Positions 8,054 through 16,428 of a stretch of 45,247 bases of DNA are shown here, piece after piece. The position numbers were made by a program, and so were the translations under genes. The DNA lies in the NCBI GenBank assembly GCA_905480285.1, contig CAJQPT010000276.1, positions 1 through 45,247 on the forward strand, written 5' to 3'. Every line of letters starts with the position of its first letter. Position 1 is the stretch's first letter. This DNA is from an uncultured bacterium (GTDB lineage Bacteria; Planctomycetota; UBA1135; GCA-002686595). Under the pieces are notes generated by a model. It made no database searches and had not been told where the DNA came from. It saw nothing but the letters and a program-made list of their open reading frames with translations.

Positions 8054-8138
8054 CAAGAGATAGATCGACCCCCCGAGCGGCCTCACCTGAGCCCCGAGCC
8101 CCCCCCATGTCCTGGGATGGGACGATTGGGGAGCGCCC

Positions 8139-8627
8139 TCACTCCGGAGCCTGCGCCACGCCGCCGAGGAGCCGGTCGAGGCCTCCTCCAAGGTCGGCCC
8201 GGGCCTGGGCCGCGAACGCCTCCCAGGCCGCGGGACTCCAGAGCCGGATCTCCGCAAAGCCACCCACCAGCACGACCTCCCGGGAGGCAGGGGCCCGACG
8301 GTCCACGCCCACGAGCGACAGCAGGCTATCGGGCACGCGGATACGGCCCTGTCGGTCGCACTTCACCGGCGCGCTGTGGGCTGCGATGGTCAGCAGGGTC
8401 GCCCTGGCGCGCTGGTCACGGGGGGCCTCGTCGACCAGGGCCCTCGCCCACAGGTCCCACTGCTCTCGCTCCCGCAGGCAGACGCTGCCGTCGCCCTCCA
8501 GCGTCGCAACGAACCGGAACTCGGGCTGCCGGAGGCTCAGCTCATCGCGCAGGGACGCCGGCAGTTGGATCCGGCCCTCCGCATCGATGGTGGCGCTGTG
8601 GGTTCCTAGGAAGAGGGAATTAGACAT
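8139..8627 (-). CDS. mraZ: MraZ transcriptional regulator, outside a division cluster
   Basis: 162 residues from ATG 8627 (MSNSLFLGTHSATIDAEGR). Two SpoVT/AbrB-like half-domains are visible, each with a D-x-x-G-R-x-x-x-P motif: TIDAEGRIQLP near residues 15-25 and KCDRQGRIRVPDSL near 95-108. MraZ is a DNA-binding ring-forming protein that usually heads the dcw cluster and represses its own promoter through TGG-containing direct repeats. Here the next gene is a secreted propeller, not rsmH/mraW, and no cell-wall gene is near. A GTG 36 bases upstream is in frame but would add unconserved residues. The region upstream holds a phased TGG array (8703-8783). Confidence 0.92.
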   Translation of the reverse strand: MSNSLFLGTHSATIDAEGRIQLPASLRDELSLRQPEFRFVATLEGDGSVCLREREQWDLWARALVDEAPRDQRARATLLTIAAHSAPVKCDRQGRIRVPDSLLSLVGVDRRAPASREVVLVGGFAEIRLWSPAAWEAFAAQARADLGGGLDRLLGGVAQAPE

Positions 8628-8702
8628 GGCAGGTCGGGCAGCTCGACCATCCCAACTCCGCACCGCACGAACCGCAAGGGTCCTCCTTCTGCCCTTTTCT
8701 TT

Positions 8703-8783
8703 CCAATCTCACTCCAATACTCCACCACTTCTCCACATCACCGCCATCCAGACCCCAAACACTCCCCACTTCCGAACCACCCA
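8703..8783 (-). promoter_or_regulatory. Putative MraZ operator: TGG boxes at 11-bp spacing
   Basis: On the plus strand CCA begins at 8722, 8733, 8744, 8755, 8766 and 8777, exactly 11 bases apart; on the minus strand this is six TGG boxes facing mraZ. A second register has CCA at 8703, 8714 and 8725, also 11 apart. Extra copies occur at 8748 and 8781. MraZ of E. coli binds TGGG direct repeats spaced by about one helical turn. The array is 76 to 156 bases upstream of the mraZ start and also lies upstream of the divergent AraC gene. The spacing is directly seen; MraZ binding is inferred. Confidence 0.6.
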
Positions 8784-8939
8784 CCCTCGGCACAGCAGAT
8801 GGGTATCAGAGCGGGCGCTGATCGCCGGGGCAGCGTCTCTCCCGGGCTTATCCACGCGGAGCCACGGCAAATCGAGTCGAACGCCCAGAGCGGCCTGCCG
8901 GCGGCGGATCGGATTCAATTGCCCGCCCCGTTGCCCGAC

Positions 8940-8970
8940 TTGCGTCCAAGAGTTGATCGCATGGTATGTT
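8940..8970 (+). promoter_or_regulatory. Weak promoter candidate for the AraC gene
   Basis: ttgcgt (8940-8945) and an extended -10 like tggtatgtt (-10 hexamer tatgtt 8965-8970) are separated by 19 bases, longer than optimal. Transcription from it would start only a few bases before ATG 8980, implying a leaderless or nearly leaderless mRNA. Confidence 0.25.
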
Positions 8971-8979
8971 CGGGCCGCC

Positions 8980-9912
8980 ATGCCTATTCGCCCCCGCTCC
9001 ACGCAGCCCACCGTCCAGCCCGTCGAACATGTCTTCCCCCAGTGGGGAGTGGATGTGTTCGAGAGTCACCATGCCGCAGGCTGGAGGATGCCTCCCGCCG
9101 CCCATGACTTCCTGAAGATCGTCCTGGTCCATGACGGTATGGGCACCCTGAGGTGCGGCCCGGATGCGACAGAGTGCCGCCGGGGAGACGCCCTCGTGAT
9201 CCCCGCGGGCCGGTCCCACGAGATCTGCGACTCCGACAGCGAACCCCTCTCGCTCTACGTGGTCAGCATCCGCAGCCGCGTGCTGGAGCTGGCCTGCTTC
9301 GACCCCACGGTCCTGTCCTCGGGCGTCGTACACCTGGACCCGCACACCGCGGAGAAGGTCGAGCGGAGCATGCGCCGCCTCCTCTTCGAACAGACCCTCG
9401 ACACCCCGACCACCGGTGCTCAGATGATCGCCCTCGCGCTGCGCCTGATCGCTGACCTCGCGCGTACGGGAGAGGTTGAGGCTTCGAACTCCGGGGCAGG
9501 TCAGCGCACCCTCCGCGGCGCGGACAGCGTCGAGCGCATGCGCAGCTACGTAGAGGACCTCTCCGAGAACTTCTTCGAGGCCACCAACCTCGACGCCGCG
9601 GCGTCCACGCTCGGCCTCTCGCGCAGGCGCTTCACGCAGCTCTTCCGCGAGGTCACGGGGACCTCCTGGCTGGCGCACGTCCGCAAGCTCCGGATCGACC
9701 ACGCCAAGAAGCTCCTCGAGTCCACCAGCCGGACGGTCCTCTCGGTCGCCTTCGAGTGCGGCTTCGAGGACCTCTCCACCTTCTACCGCGCCTTCAAGCG
9801 CGAGACCGACGAGAGCCCGAACAAGTGGCGGACGCACAAGCGCCGCGAGGAGACCCCCGGCGATCGCGCCGATCTGACTCCCGACCAGAGCCCCAGCGAG
9901 GGCGTCGCCTGA
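8980..9912 (+). CDS. AraC family transcriptional regulator
   Basis: 310 residues from ATG 8980. The frame stays open far upstream, but that part is antisense to mraZ and unconserved. The N-terminal half is a cupin-type sensor (HHAAGWRMPPAAHDFLKIV, then RRGDALVIPAGRSHEI). The C-terminal 100 residues hold the two helix-turn-helix motifs: LDAAASTLGLSRRRFTQLF and VLSVAFECGFEDLSTFYRAF followed by a P-x-x-W-R end. The ligand is unknown. It is divergent from mraZ and shares its upstream region. The next gene starts 47 bases after the stop on the same strand, so co-transcription is possible. Confidence 0.92.
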   Translation: MPIRPRSTQPTVQPVEHVFPQWGVDVFESHHAAGWRMPPAAHDFLKIVLVHDGMGTLRCGPDATECRRGDALVIPAGRSHEICDSDSEPLSLYVVSIRSRVLELACFDPTVLSSGVVHLDPHTAEKVERSMRRLLFEQTLDTPTTGAQMIALALRLIADLARTGEVEASNSGAGQRTLRGADSVERMRSYVEDLSENFFEATNLDAAASTLGLSRRRFTQLFREVTGTSWLAHVRKLRIDHAKKLLESTSRTVLSVAFECGFEDLSTFYRAFKRETDESPNKWRTHKRREETPGDRADLTPDQSPSEGVA

Positions 9913-9959
9913 CGCCGCGACCCCCTCTCGCCCCCCGCACCGCCCCTCCCCCACCGACC

Positions 9960-10709
9960 ATGCTCCTCACCGCAACCCTCCTCCTTCCGCTCGTCTCCTC
10001 CCCTGCCGCCGCCCTCGCCCCCAGCTCGATCCCTCTGAGCCAGGAGGAGGTTCCGACCGCGAAGGAGGGCGAGAGCAAGCACCGCTATCCGGTGACGATC
10101 AAGTCCACCCTTAGCGAGGCCGACGCCAAGAAGAAGGACGCCAAGCCCCAGGACCTCGACCTGATCGGGCTCGCGATCCGGGAGAAGACGATCTTCAACG
10201 TGAACGTCTACTCCTACGTGGTCTACGCGGACTCCGCCTTCGTGGCGAAGGACCTCGCCGCCTGGAAGGGCAAGAGCGCCAAGGCCCTCGGCAAGGACGC
10301 AACGCTGTACAAGACGCTCCTCAGCCCCAATGGCACGAAGGAGCTGCGCATGCGCTTCTGCCGGGACGTGGACGCGGAGGACATCGTCGAGGCCTTCGAG
10401 GACTCCCTCGAGCCGCGCATCCTCTCCCGCCGCAAGGCCATGGAGGGCACGAAGGCCGAGAAGCTGAAGGACCTCACCACGTTCCGCGGCTTCTTCTCCC
10501 TCGACGAGCTGAAGGAGGGGAACGAGCTGCGCTTCACGTGGCACCCGGACGGGACGCTCTGCACCGTGGTGAACGGGGAGCGCAAGCCGGACCTCAAGTC
10601 CCAGGACCTCGCGTGGGCCATGTTCGACGTGTACCTCGGCGACGATCCGATCTCGAAGTCCGGCAAGAAGAAGCTCGTGTCGCGCCTCCCCGGGCTCCTC
10701 GCGGACTGA
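9960..10709 (+). CDS. Exported chalcone-isomerase-like protein
   Basis: 249 residues from ATG 9960. The first 20 residues (MLLTATLLLPLVSSPAAALA) are a signal peptide. The remainder fits the bacterial chalcone isomerase-like family (CHI fold): LIGLAIREKTIFNVNVYSYVVYAD is the typical strand-turn region, followed by the helical segment LRMRFCRDVDAEDIVEAFED and the GNELRFTWHPDGTLCTVVNG hairpin. Members of this family in bacteria lack a proven isomerase reaction and may bind fatty acids or other hydrophobic ligands. A hairpin follows at 10730-10754. Confidence 0.82.
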   Translation: MLLTATLLLPLVSSPAAALAPSSIPLSQEEVPTAKEGESKHRYPVTIKSTLSEADAKKKDAKPQDLDLIGLAIREKTIFNVNVYSYVVYADSAFVAKDLAAWKGKSAKALGKDATLYKTLLSPNGTKELRMRFCRDVDAEDIVEAFEDSLEPRILSRRKAMEGTKAEKLKDLTTFRGFFSLDELKEGNELRFTWHPDGTLCTVVNGERKPDLKSQDLAWAMFDVYLGDDPISKSGKKKLVSRLPGLLAD

Positions 10710-10729
10710 CTCCCGCGCGCGAACTACGC

Positions 10730-10754
10730 GGGCCCGGGGTCGAACCTCGGGCCC
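10730..10754 (+). terminator. Hairpin after the chalcone-isomerase-like gene
   Basis: gggcccggggt (10730-10740), loop cga, acctcgggccc (10744-10754): 11 pairs including one G-U. It begins 20 bases after the stop codon and is followed by C-rich sequence rather than T-rich, so it may be an attenuated or factor-dependent terminator. Confidence 0.4.
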
Positions 10755-10773
10755 CGTCCCCCACAATAGGGGC

Positions 10774-11061
10774 ATGGATCACCAGCCCCCGACGGTCGAG
10801 CTCCTCGAAGCTCGCCACAGCTTCCCCTGCCCCTTCACCTTCAAGGTGATCGGCGCCACGGGGGCCGACCTGCCGGCGCGCGCCAGCGCCTGCGTCCAGG
10901 GGTGCCTTGGGCTCGAAGCTCCGCCCCCCTCGAGCGTGAAGACCGCCTCGGGGGGCCGGCACGAGTCGGTGACCCTCGAGCCCGTCTGCCCCGACGCCAG
11001 CTCGGTGATCGACGTCTACGCCGCCCTACGCAGGCTCGAGGGCGTGATGTTCCTCTTCTGA
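10774..11061 (+). CDS. DUF493 (YbeD-like) small protein
   Basis: 95 residues, the normal length for this family. The core matches YbeD/DUF493: ARHSFPCPFTFKVIG near residues 13-27, K-T-A-S-G-G-R-H-E-S-V-T-L in the middle, and a final strand RRLEGVMFLF. The fold is a small ACT-like ferredoxin fold, thought to be a regulatory or ligand-binding protein; no specific role is established. It starts 64 bases after the previous gene with a hairpin between, so it may have its own promoter. Confidence 0.85.
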   Translation: MDHQPPTVELLEARHSFPCPFTFKVIGATGADLPARASACVQGCLGLEAPPPSSVKTASGGRHESVTLEPVCPDASSVIDVYAALRRLEGVMFLF

Positions 11062-11102
11062 GCGGCTGACCTGCTCCCCCGCCCGACCATGCGCAGGGCC
11101 CG

Positions 11103-12866
11103 TCAATAGGGCCAGCGACGGACCCCCACGCGAGCGGCCCAGGCCTGCCACTCGGACGCCATCTGTGCGACGCGGCCCGGCTGCTCCGCTGAGAGGTCAT
11201 GGAGCTCGGTCCGATCGGACCACATGTCGTAGAGCGCCCAGCGAACAGGCTGAGCCTTCCGATAGGTCGAGACGATCTTGAACCGACCATCGCGCATGGC
11301 GAGGTTTCCGTGGTGCTCGAAGAAGAGCGGCCGCTCACGCTCGAGCTCGCCCCCGCGCAGGTGCGGCATCAGGTCGACGCCCTCCATGGGCTGCACCTCC
11401 GAGCCGCTGAAGGCGGCGGGGTACGCCCCCCCTCCGGCGCGGAGGAATGTCGGCATCACATCGATCAGGTGGCCCGGCGCATGCACGATCTTCCCCGCCC
11501 GCTCGGGCCCAAGCCCCGCCGGCCAGTGGACGATGAACGGGGTGCTGATCCCCCCCTCGAGCCCGTCATGCTTGAAGCCGCGGAAGGGCGCGTTCGACAC
11601 GCTCGCCCAGCCAGGCCCGTAGGAGACGTAGCTGTCCTCCGGCCCTGCCATGACCGCGGGCCCGGTTCGTACCGCTCGGCCGTCCCGGGTCTGCATGGGC
11701 GGCCAGATCTTCATCTGTAACCCGTCCGGCCCCAGGGGCTCATACGTCACGCCGTCCAGGTCCTTGGCGTTGGATCGGAACCCCATGTTCTCAGCGCACC
11801 CGCCGTTGTCCTGGAGGTAGACGAAGAGCGTGTTGTCCAGCTCACCCCGCCCCTCCAGCGACTCCACGATGCCGGCAATACCCCGGTCCATGCGCGTCAC
11901 CATCGCCGCGTAGCACTCCATGTTGCGTGCCTCCCACTCGAGGTGCTTCATGCTCTGCCATTCCCTGGCGAGCGGAGCCTGCTGCCACCGCTCGTCCAGC
12001 AGACCGAGCTCAACCGCCCGCGCCCGGCGAGCGGCGGCGACGGGCGCGAAGCCCCGGTCATACAGCCCGTCATAGGCGGCGATCTCCTCCTCCGGCGCGT
12101 GCATGGGCCAGTGCGCCGAGGTGTAGCTCACGTACAGGAAGAGCGGCGCCTCGGCGTGCTCTCCGTCGAAGTGATCCTCGATGAACCGCTGTGCGTTCTC
12201 GCTGATCGCGTCGCTGTAGTAGAAGCGCTCCGGCTGATAGAGCGGGTCGTTCTCCGGGGTGATGAACGTGTTGCCTCGACAGAGGGTCGTCGGGTCATAG
12301 AAGCTCCCCGCGCCCGTGATGGTGCCGTAGAAGCGATCAAACCCCCGCTGTAGGGGCCAGTTGTGCTTGAGCCCATCAGCTCGCACGTGCTTGGTCACGT
12401 GCCACTTGCCAGAGAGATAGGCTCGGTAGCCGCCGCGCCCGAGGGCCTCCGCGAGGGTCACGCACCGCCGGTTCAGGTCTCCCCGGTAGGCGTCAGTGCC
12501 GCGGTCGGAGGTCATCAGCCCGATCCCCGCCTGGTGAGAGTAGAGGCCCGTGAGCAGCGACGCGCGCGTCGGGCAGCACCGCGAGGTGTTGTAGAACTGC
12601 GTCATCCGCACGCCCCCCGCCGCGAGGCGGTCGAGGGCCGGCGTCTGGATCTCGCCGCCGTAGCAGCCGATGTCCGTGAAGCCCATGTCGTCCGCCATCA
12701 CGAGGACGATGTTCGGGCGCCGATCCCGGGGCGGGGCGACCCGAGCCTCAGACAGGACAGCGCGGCCCGCTCCCGGCAGCCAGGGCGCCGAACTCGGGGG
12801 AGATGCGATCGTCCCCGCGCCTGCCGGAGCCGACGCGAGGACGAGGAGGAGCGCGGCGTTGATCAT
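11103..12866 (-). CDS. Exported arylsulfatase (type I, formylglycine-dependent)
   Basis: 587 residues, with a signal peptide (MINAALLLVLASAPAGAG). Sulfatases hydrolyse sulfate esters, often of algal polysaccharides in this phylum. Seen: PNIVLVMADDMGFTDIGCYG (51-70) with the metal-binding D59/D60, and the activation motif C97-C-P-T-R101 followed by ASLLTG, where C97 would be converted to formylglycine. Further on are SGKWHVTKH (catalytic Lys/His), FLYVSYTSAHWPMHAP and the YLQDNGG metal site. The arrangement resembles the arylsulfatases typical of planctomycetes. No maturation enzyme is in the window. It stands alone between DUF493 (convergent) and fadJ, 26 bases downstream of the fadJ stop region. 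Confidence 0.93.
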   Translation of the reverse strand: MINAALLLVLASAPAGAGTIASPPSSAPWLPGAGRAVLSEARVAPPRDRRPNIVLVMADDMGFTDIGCYGGEIQTPALDRLAAGGVRMTQFYNTSRCCPTRASLLTGLYSHQAGIGLMTSDRGTDAYRGDLNRRCVTLAEALGRGGYRAYLSGKWHVTKHVRADGLKHNWPLQRGFDRFYGTITGAGSFYDPTTLCRGNTFITPENDPLYQPERFYYSDAISENAQRFIEDHFDGEHAEAPLFLYVSYTSAHWPMHAPEEEIAAYDGLYDRGFAPVAAARRARAVELGLLDERWQQAPLAREWQSMKHLEWEARNMECYAAMVTRMDRGIAGIVESLEGRGELDNTLFVYLQDNGGCAENMGFRSNAKDLDGVTYEPLGPDGLQMKIWPPMQTRDGRAVRTGPAVMAGPEDSYVSYGPGWASVSNAPFRGFKHDGLEGGISTPFIVHWPAGLGPERAGKIVHAPGHLIDVMPTFLRAGGGAYPAAFSGSEVQPMEGVDLMPHLRGGELERERPLFFEHHGNLAMRDGRFKIVSTYRKAQPVRWALYDMWSDRTELHDLSAEQPGRVAQMASEWQAWAARVGVRRWPY

Positions 12867-12892
12867 GACGCCAGCCTAGCCGCTATCGCGAT

Positions 12893-15109
12893 TCAGGCCG
12901 AGGGGTCTGCCAGGCCATGGAAGGTCCCGCTGTCCGCGGCCAGCCGGCGGAGGATCTCCGCGGGCTCGAAGCGCTCGGCCGCGGCCCCGCGCTCGGCCAC
13001 GTCGGCCATGGCACGGTGCGCATCCATCCGCTCGCAGATATTGCCCGCTCCGACGGAGTCCACGTACTTGAGCAGCCCCCCGCGGAACGGGGCGAAGCCG
13101 GTCCCAAACACCGTGGCGAGGTCGAACTCTGCCGGCGTCGCCACGACCCGGTCCTCGAAGGCGCGGGCGCCCTCTCCGACCATGGCCAGCACCACCCGCT
13201 CGACGATCTCCACGTCGCTCATGCGCATGGCTCGGCTGCTGGACTGGTACCCCGAGAGGTCCTCCATGAGGGTGGGCGCGCTCTTCCTGCCGCGTCCCTT
13301 GCGGCGGTGATCGTAGAACCCGGCCCCTGACTTCTTACCGAGTCGGTTCGGGCCCATCATGCCCAGCAGCGCCTCGGTCGGCGCCATGCGCTCCCCGTAC
13401 CCCTCGTGCAGGGACTTGGCCGCGTGCGCCGCGATGTCGAGCCCGACCTCGTCGAGCAGGGTGAACGGCCCCATGGGCATGCCGAAGCGCACCATCAGCC
13501 GATCGACGCGCAGCGGGCTCACGCCCTCCACGAAGAGCCGGACCGCCTCGTCGAGGTAGGGACCCAGCAACCGGTTCACTAGGAAGCCGGGCACGTCACG
13601 GGTCACCACGGGCGTCTTGCCGAGGGCCACCGAGAGGGCGGCGATCTTCGTGACGGTCTCGTCGGACGTCTGCTCACCGCGCACGATCTCCACCAGCGGC
13701 ATCTGCTTGACCGGGTTGAAGAAGTGCATCCCCACCACGCGCTCGGGGTGCGGCGTGGCCGCCTGCATCGCGGTGACGCTCAGCGAGGACGTGTTCGTGC
13801 AGAGGATCGCGTCGTCCGCCATCTCCTCCGCCAGCTGGCCGAGCACCTTGTGCTTTACCTCCAGCACCTCCGCCACCGCCTCGACCGCCACGTCCGCCGC
13901 CGCGATCGCACCGATGCTGAGGGAGACCTCCAGCCGGTCGATGGCGCGGTTGGCCTCATGGGGCTGGTAGCGGCGGCGCTTGCGCTTCTTCTCCACGTCC
14001 TTGCGGTGGGTGATCGTCGCCGCGTCGAGCGCACCCTGAGAGAGGTCGAAGAGGCGCACGTGCAGGCCTCGGTCGGCCATGAGGCTGGCGATGCCTGCGC
14101 CCATCACGCCGCCGCCCACGACCGCGCCCGCCCTCATCCTCGGCGGGGCGCTGCCGTCCTCGAACTGCGCCGCCTTCTTGGCGGCCTCGGAGGCGAAGTA
14201 GATGGAGACGAGGTTCTTGCAGACCTTGCCGGTGACCAGCTCGACCGTCCCCTCCGCCTCGATCCGTGCCGCCTCTTGGCGGGTCTTGCTCGGCGCGTTC
14301 AGGACGATGTCCAGGGCGCGATACGGCGCGGGGTAGTTCCCGTGCGCCTTGCGGTCGATCTGCTTGGTGGCCTGGTTCGAGATCACGAAGCGGGCCAGCG
14401 GGTTGCGGTCCACCATCCAGCTCTTCCAGCCGCGGCTCCGGCGCCGGAGCCGCTCGCGGCCCATGGCCATGTCGCTGGCCACGCGCACGAGGTACTCCTT
14501 CTTCGTGAGGCGGTCGACCATCCCGAGGCGCTTGGCCTTCTTCGCCGGGTAGAGACGCCCCGTGAGGATCGCGTCGAGCGCCGTCGGGACGCCGACGCGC
14601 TTGGGCAGGCGGTGCGACCCGCCCCAGCCCGGGATGATGCCCAGCTGGGTCTCAGGGAGCCCGATGCGGGTCTTCTTGTCGTCGGTCGCGACGATGGCGT
14701 CGCAGGCGAGGCTGATCTCGAACGCGCCGCCGGGCACTGGACCTCCGACGGCCGCGATGGTCCGCGCTCGCATGGACTCGAGGCGCCCGAACAGCTCGTG
14801 CACCATGAGGACGGCGTCGCGCACAATGCCGGGGTCGGTGACCGTCGCGATCGCCTCCACGTCCGCGCCGGCGAGGAACTGATCCGCGCGACGACCCGTG
14901 AGCACGATGCCCGTGATCGAGGTGTCGGCCTCGAGCTCGGTCAGCGCGGCGTCGATGTCCCGCAGCATCGGCGCGTCCAGCACCGGAAAGCTGCGGTGCG
15001 GCGGGTCCATGACGAGGATCGCGAGCCCTGGCTCCGGGCGCTCCACGCGGACACACGTTCCGGGCTCAGGCGCGTTCTCGATCCCGGGGAATCTGCTGAT
15101 GTCCATCAT
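12893..15109 (-). CDS. fadJ: Fatty acid oxidation complex alpha subunit (enoyl-CoA hydratase / 3-hydroxyacyl-CoA dehydrogenase)
   Basis: 738 residues. The N-terminal crotonase domain (about 1-200) has the oxyanion loop DQFLAGADVEAI and PETQLGIIPGWGGSHRLP. The Rossmann domain follows with VVGGGVMGAGIASLMADRG, then NTSSLSVTAM, the catalytic GMHFFNPVKQMPLVEIVRG and VTRDVPGFLVNRLL, and two C-terminal dehydrogenase helical domains. It catalyses hydration and NAD-dependent oxidation in beta-oxidation. The gene starts with ATG 15109, overlapping the thiolase stop as ATGA, so it is translationally coupled to fadI. Whether it is the FadB or FadJ type cannot be settled; the gene pair order (thiolase first) fits fadI-fadJ. 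Confidence 0.93.
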   Translation of the reverse strand: MMDISRFPGIENAPEPGTCVRVERPEPGLAILVMDPPHRSFPVLDAPMLRDIDAALTELEADTSITGIVLTGRRADQFLAGADVEAIATVTDPGIVRDAVLMVHELFGRLESMRARTIAAVGGPVPGGAFEISLACDAIVATDDKKTRIGLPETQLGIIPGWGGSHRLPKRVGVPTALDAILTGRLYPAKKAKRLGMVDRLTKKEYLVRVASDMAMGRERLRRRSRGWKSWMVDRNPLARFVISNQATKQIDRKAHGNYPAPYRALDIVLNAPSKTRQEAARIEAEGTVELVTGKVCKNLVSIYFASEAAKKAAQFEDGSAPPRMRAGAVVGGGVMGAGIASLMADRGLHVRLFDLSQGALDAATITHRKDVEKKRKRRRYQPHEANRAIDRLEVSLSIGAIAAADVAVEAVAEVLEVKHKVLGQLAEEMADDAILCTNTSSLSVTAMQAATPHPERVVGMHFFNPVKQMPLVEIVRGEQTSDETVTKIAALSVALGKTPVVTRDVPGFLVNRLLGPYLDEAVRLFVEGVSPLRVDRLMVRFGMPMGPFTLLDEVGLDIAAHAAKSLHEGYGERMAPTEALLGMMGPNRLGKKSGAGFYDHRRKGRGRKSAPTLMEDLSGYQSSSRAMRMSDVEIVERVVLAMVGEGARAFEDRVVATPAEFDLATVFGTGFAPFRGGLLKYVDSVGAGNICERMDAHRAMADVAERGAAAERFEPAEILRRLAADSGTFHGLADPSA

Positions 15110-16428
15110 GAGGAGATCCTCTCGAGGAGGACGGCGCCGCCCTGGCCGCCGCCGATGCAGAGGGTCGCGAGCGTCAGCTCATGATCCCCTACCTCCAGTT
15201 CGTGGGCCGCGGTGAGGAGGAGCCGCGCGCCGGTGGCCCCCACGGGGTGACCGAGGGCGATCGCGCCCCCGTTGATGTTGGTACGGGTGAGGTCCAGCTC
15301 GCCGACCGCGCCGCTGCGCCCGAGGCGCCCCGAGCCAAACTCGGCGCTCCCGAAGGCCTTTTGGCAGGCGATGACCTGGGCCGCGAAGGCCTCGTTCAGC
15401 TCGATCGCTCCCACGTCAGAGAGGCTGACCCCCGCCTGATCGAGGGCCCGCGCCGTGGCGTACACAGGGCCGAGCCCCATCCGTTCGGGATCGCACCCCG
15501 ACCAGGCCCATGACTTGATCCGGGCGAGCGGCGCGAGGCCGAGCTCGCTGGCACGCTCACTCGTCGTCACGATCAACGCACCGGCGCCGTCTGTGATTCC
15601 GCAGGCATTCCCCACGGTGACCACTCCGTCCGGCTTCTCGAAGTACGGGCGGAGCTTGGAGAGCTTGGCCGGCGACTGCCCATCGCGGATGCTGTCGTCG
15701 TGGATGAGGGAGCTGTCGCCCGTGCGCGCGCCCAGAGGCATGACGGGGAGGATCTCGCGATCGAAGCGACCGGCGTCCCGCGCCTTGGCCGCGCGGTTGT
15801 GGCTCTGCGCCGCGTAGCCGTCGCAGTCCTCACGGGTGATCCCGAAGTCCCGGGCGAGGAGCTCGGCAGTCTGGCCCATGAGCAGGTCGCAGGTCGGGTC
15901 CGTCAATCCCTCCAGCAGCGCGATGCGCGGCTTCAGGAAGGAGGGTCGGAAGGAGGCCAGCGCCGCGAGCCGCTGACCCACGGATCTGGCACCGGCCAGC
16001 TTCGCGAACATCGCGGTCATCTTCTTGCTGACGATGAGCGGGTACTGGCTCATCACCTCCACTCCCATGGTCAGGTACAGATCGCCCGAACCCGCCGCGA
16101 TCGCCTGGGCCGCGGTCGTGACGGCCTCGATCCCCGAGGCACAGTTGCGGGCCACGGTCCGTGCGGGGACGTGACGCGGGACGCCGGCGCGCAGGGCGAT
16201 GACCCTGGCGATGTTTGCCTGGTCATGGGGCTGCCCGACGCAGCCGACGATGACCTCGTCGATCTCCGCCGGATCCAGCGAGGTGCGGGCGAGGAGCTCG
16301 CGGGCCACGACGGCGCCGAGGTGGCCGGCGTCCTCCTGACGGAAGCGAACACCTGCGCGAGCCCAGGGGCTGCGCAGACCTGCGGCGAGGACAATGTCGG
16401 GCCCTTCGGCCTTCTGGACCTGGGTCAT
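15106..16428 (-). CDS. fadI: Acetyl-CoA C-acyltransferase (3-ketoacyl-CoA thiolase)
   Basis: 440 residues, the length of FadI-type thiolases. Catalytic Cys96 is in ARNCASGIEA; NEAFAAQ, ALGHPVGATGAR and CIGGGQGGAV near the C-terminus supply the catalytic His and Cys. It cleaves 3-ketoacyl-CoA to acetyl-CoA and a shortened acyl-CoA, acting with the product of the overlapping downstream fadJ. The start ATG 16428 fits the family. The TetR regulator is divergent, with a 356-base intergenic region between them. Confidence 0.93.
   Translation of the reverse strand: MTQVQKAEGPDIVLAAGLRSPWARAGVRFRQEDAGHLGAVVARELLARTSLDPAEIDEVIVGCVGQPHDQANIARVIALRAGVPRHVPARTVARNCASGIEAVTTAAQAIAAGSGDLYLTMGVEVMSQYPLIVSKKMTAMFAKLAGARSVGQRLAALASFRPSFLKPRIALLEGLTDPTCDLLMGQTAELLARDFGITREDCDGYAAQSHNRAAKARDAGRFDREILPVMPLGARTGDSSLIHDDSIRDGQSPAKLSKLRPYFEKPDGVVTVGNACGITDGAGALIVTTSERASELGLAPLARIKSWAWSGCDPERMGLGPVYATARALDQAGVSLSDVGAIELNEAFAAQVIACQKAFGSAEFGSGRLGRSGAVGELDLTRTNINGGAIALGHPVGATGARLLLTAAHELEVGDHELTLATLCIGGGQGGAVLLERISS

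Larger units (their letters stand above)
8628..8979. other. 352-base intergenic region between mraZ and the AraC gene
   Basis: This is one of the two longest gene-free stretches. It is less GC-rich than its surroundings and C/A-rich on the plus strand between about 8690 and 8790, where the TGG box array lies. An AGGAGG on the minus strand near 8683-8690 is too far (over 50 bases) to serve the chosen mraZ start. Between 8800 and 8930 I see no RNA, repeat or convincing small gene. Confidence 0.6.

Noticed and set aside
8107-8979. Long N-terminal extension of the AraC regulator
   Set aside because: The frame is open but antisense to mraZ and the box array; the sensor domain begins just after ATG 8980.
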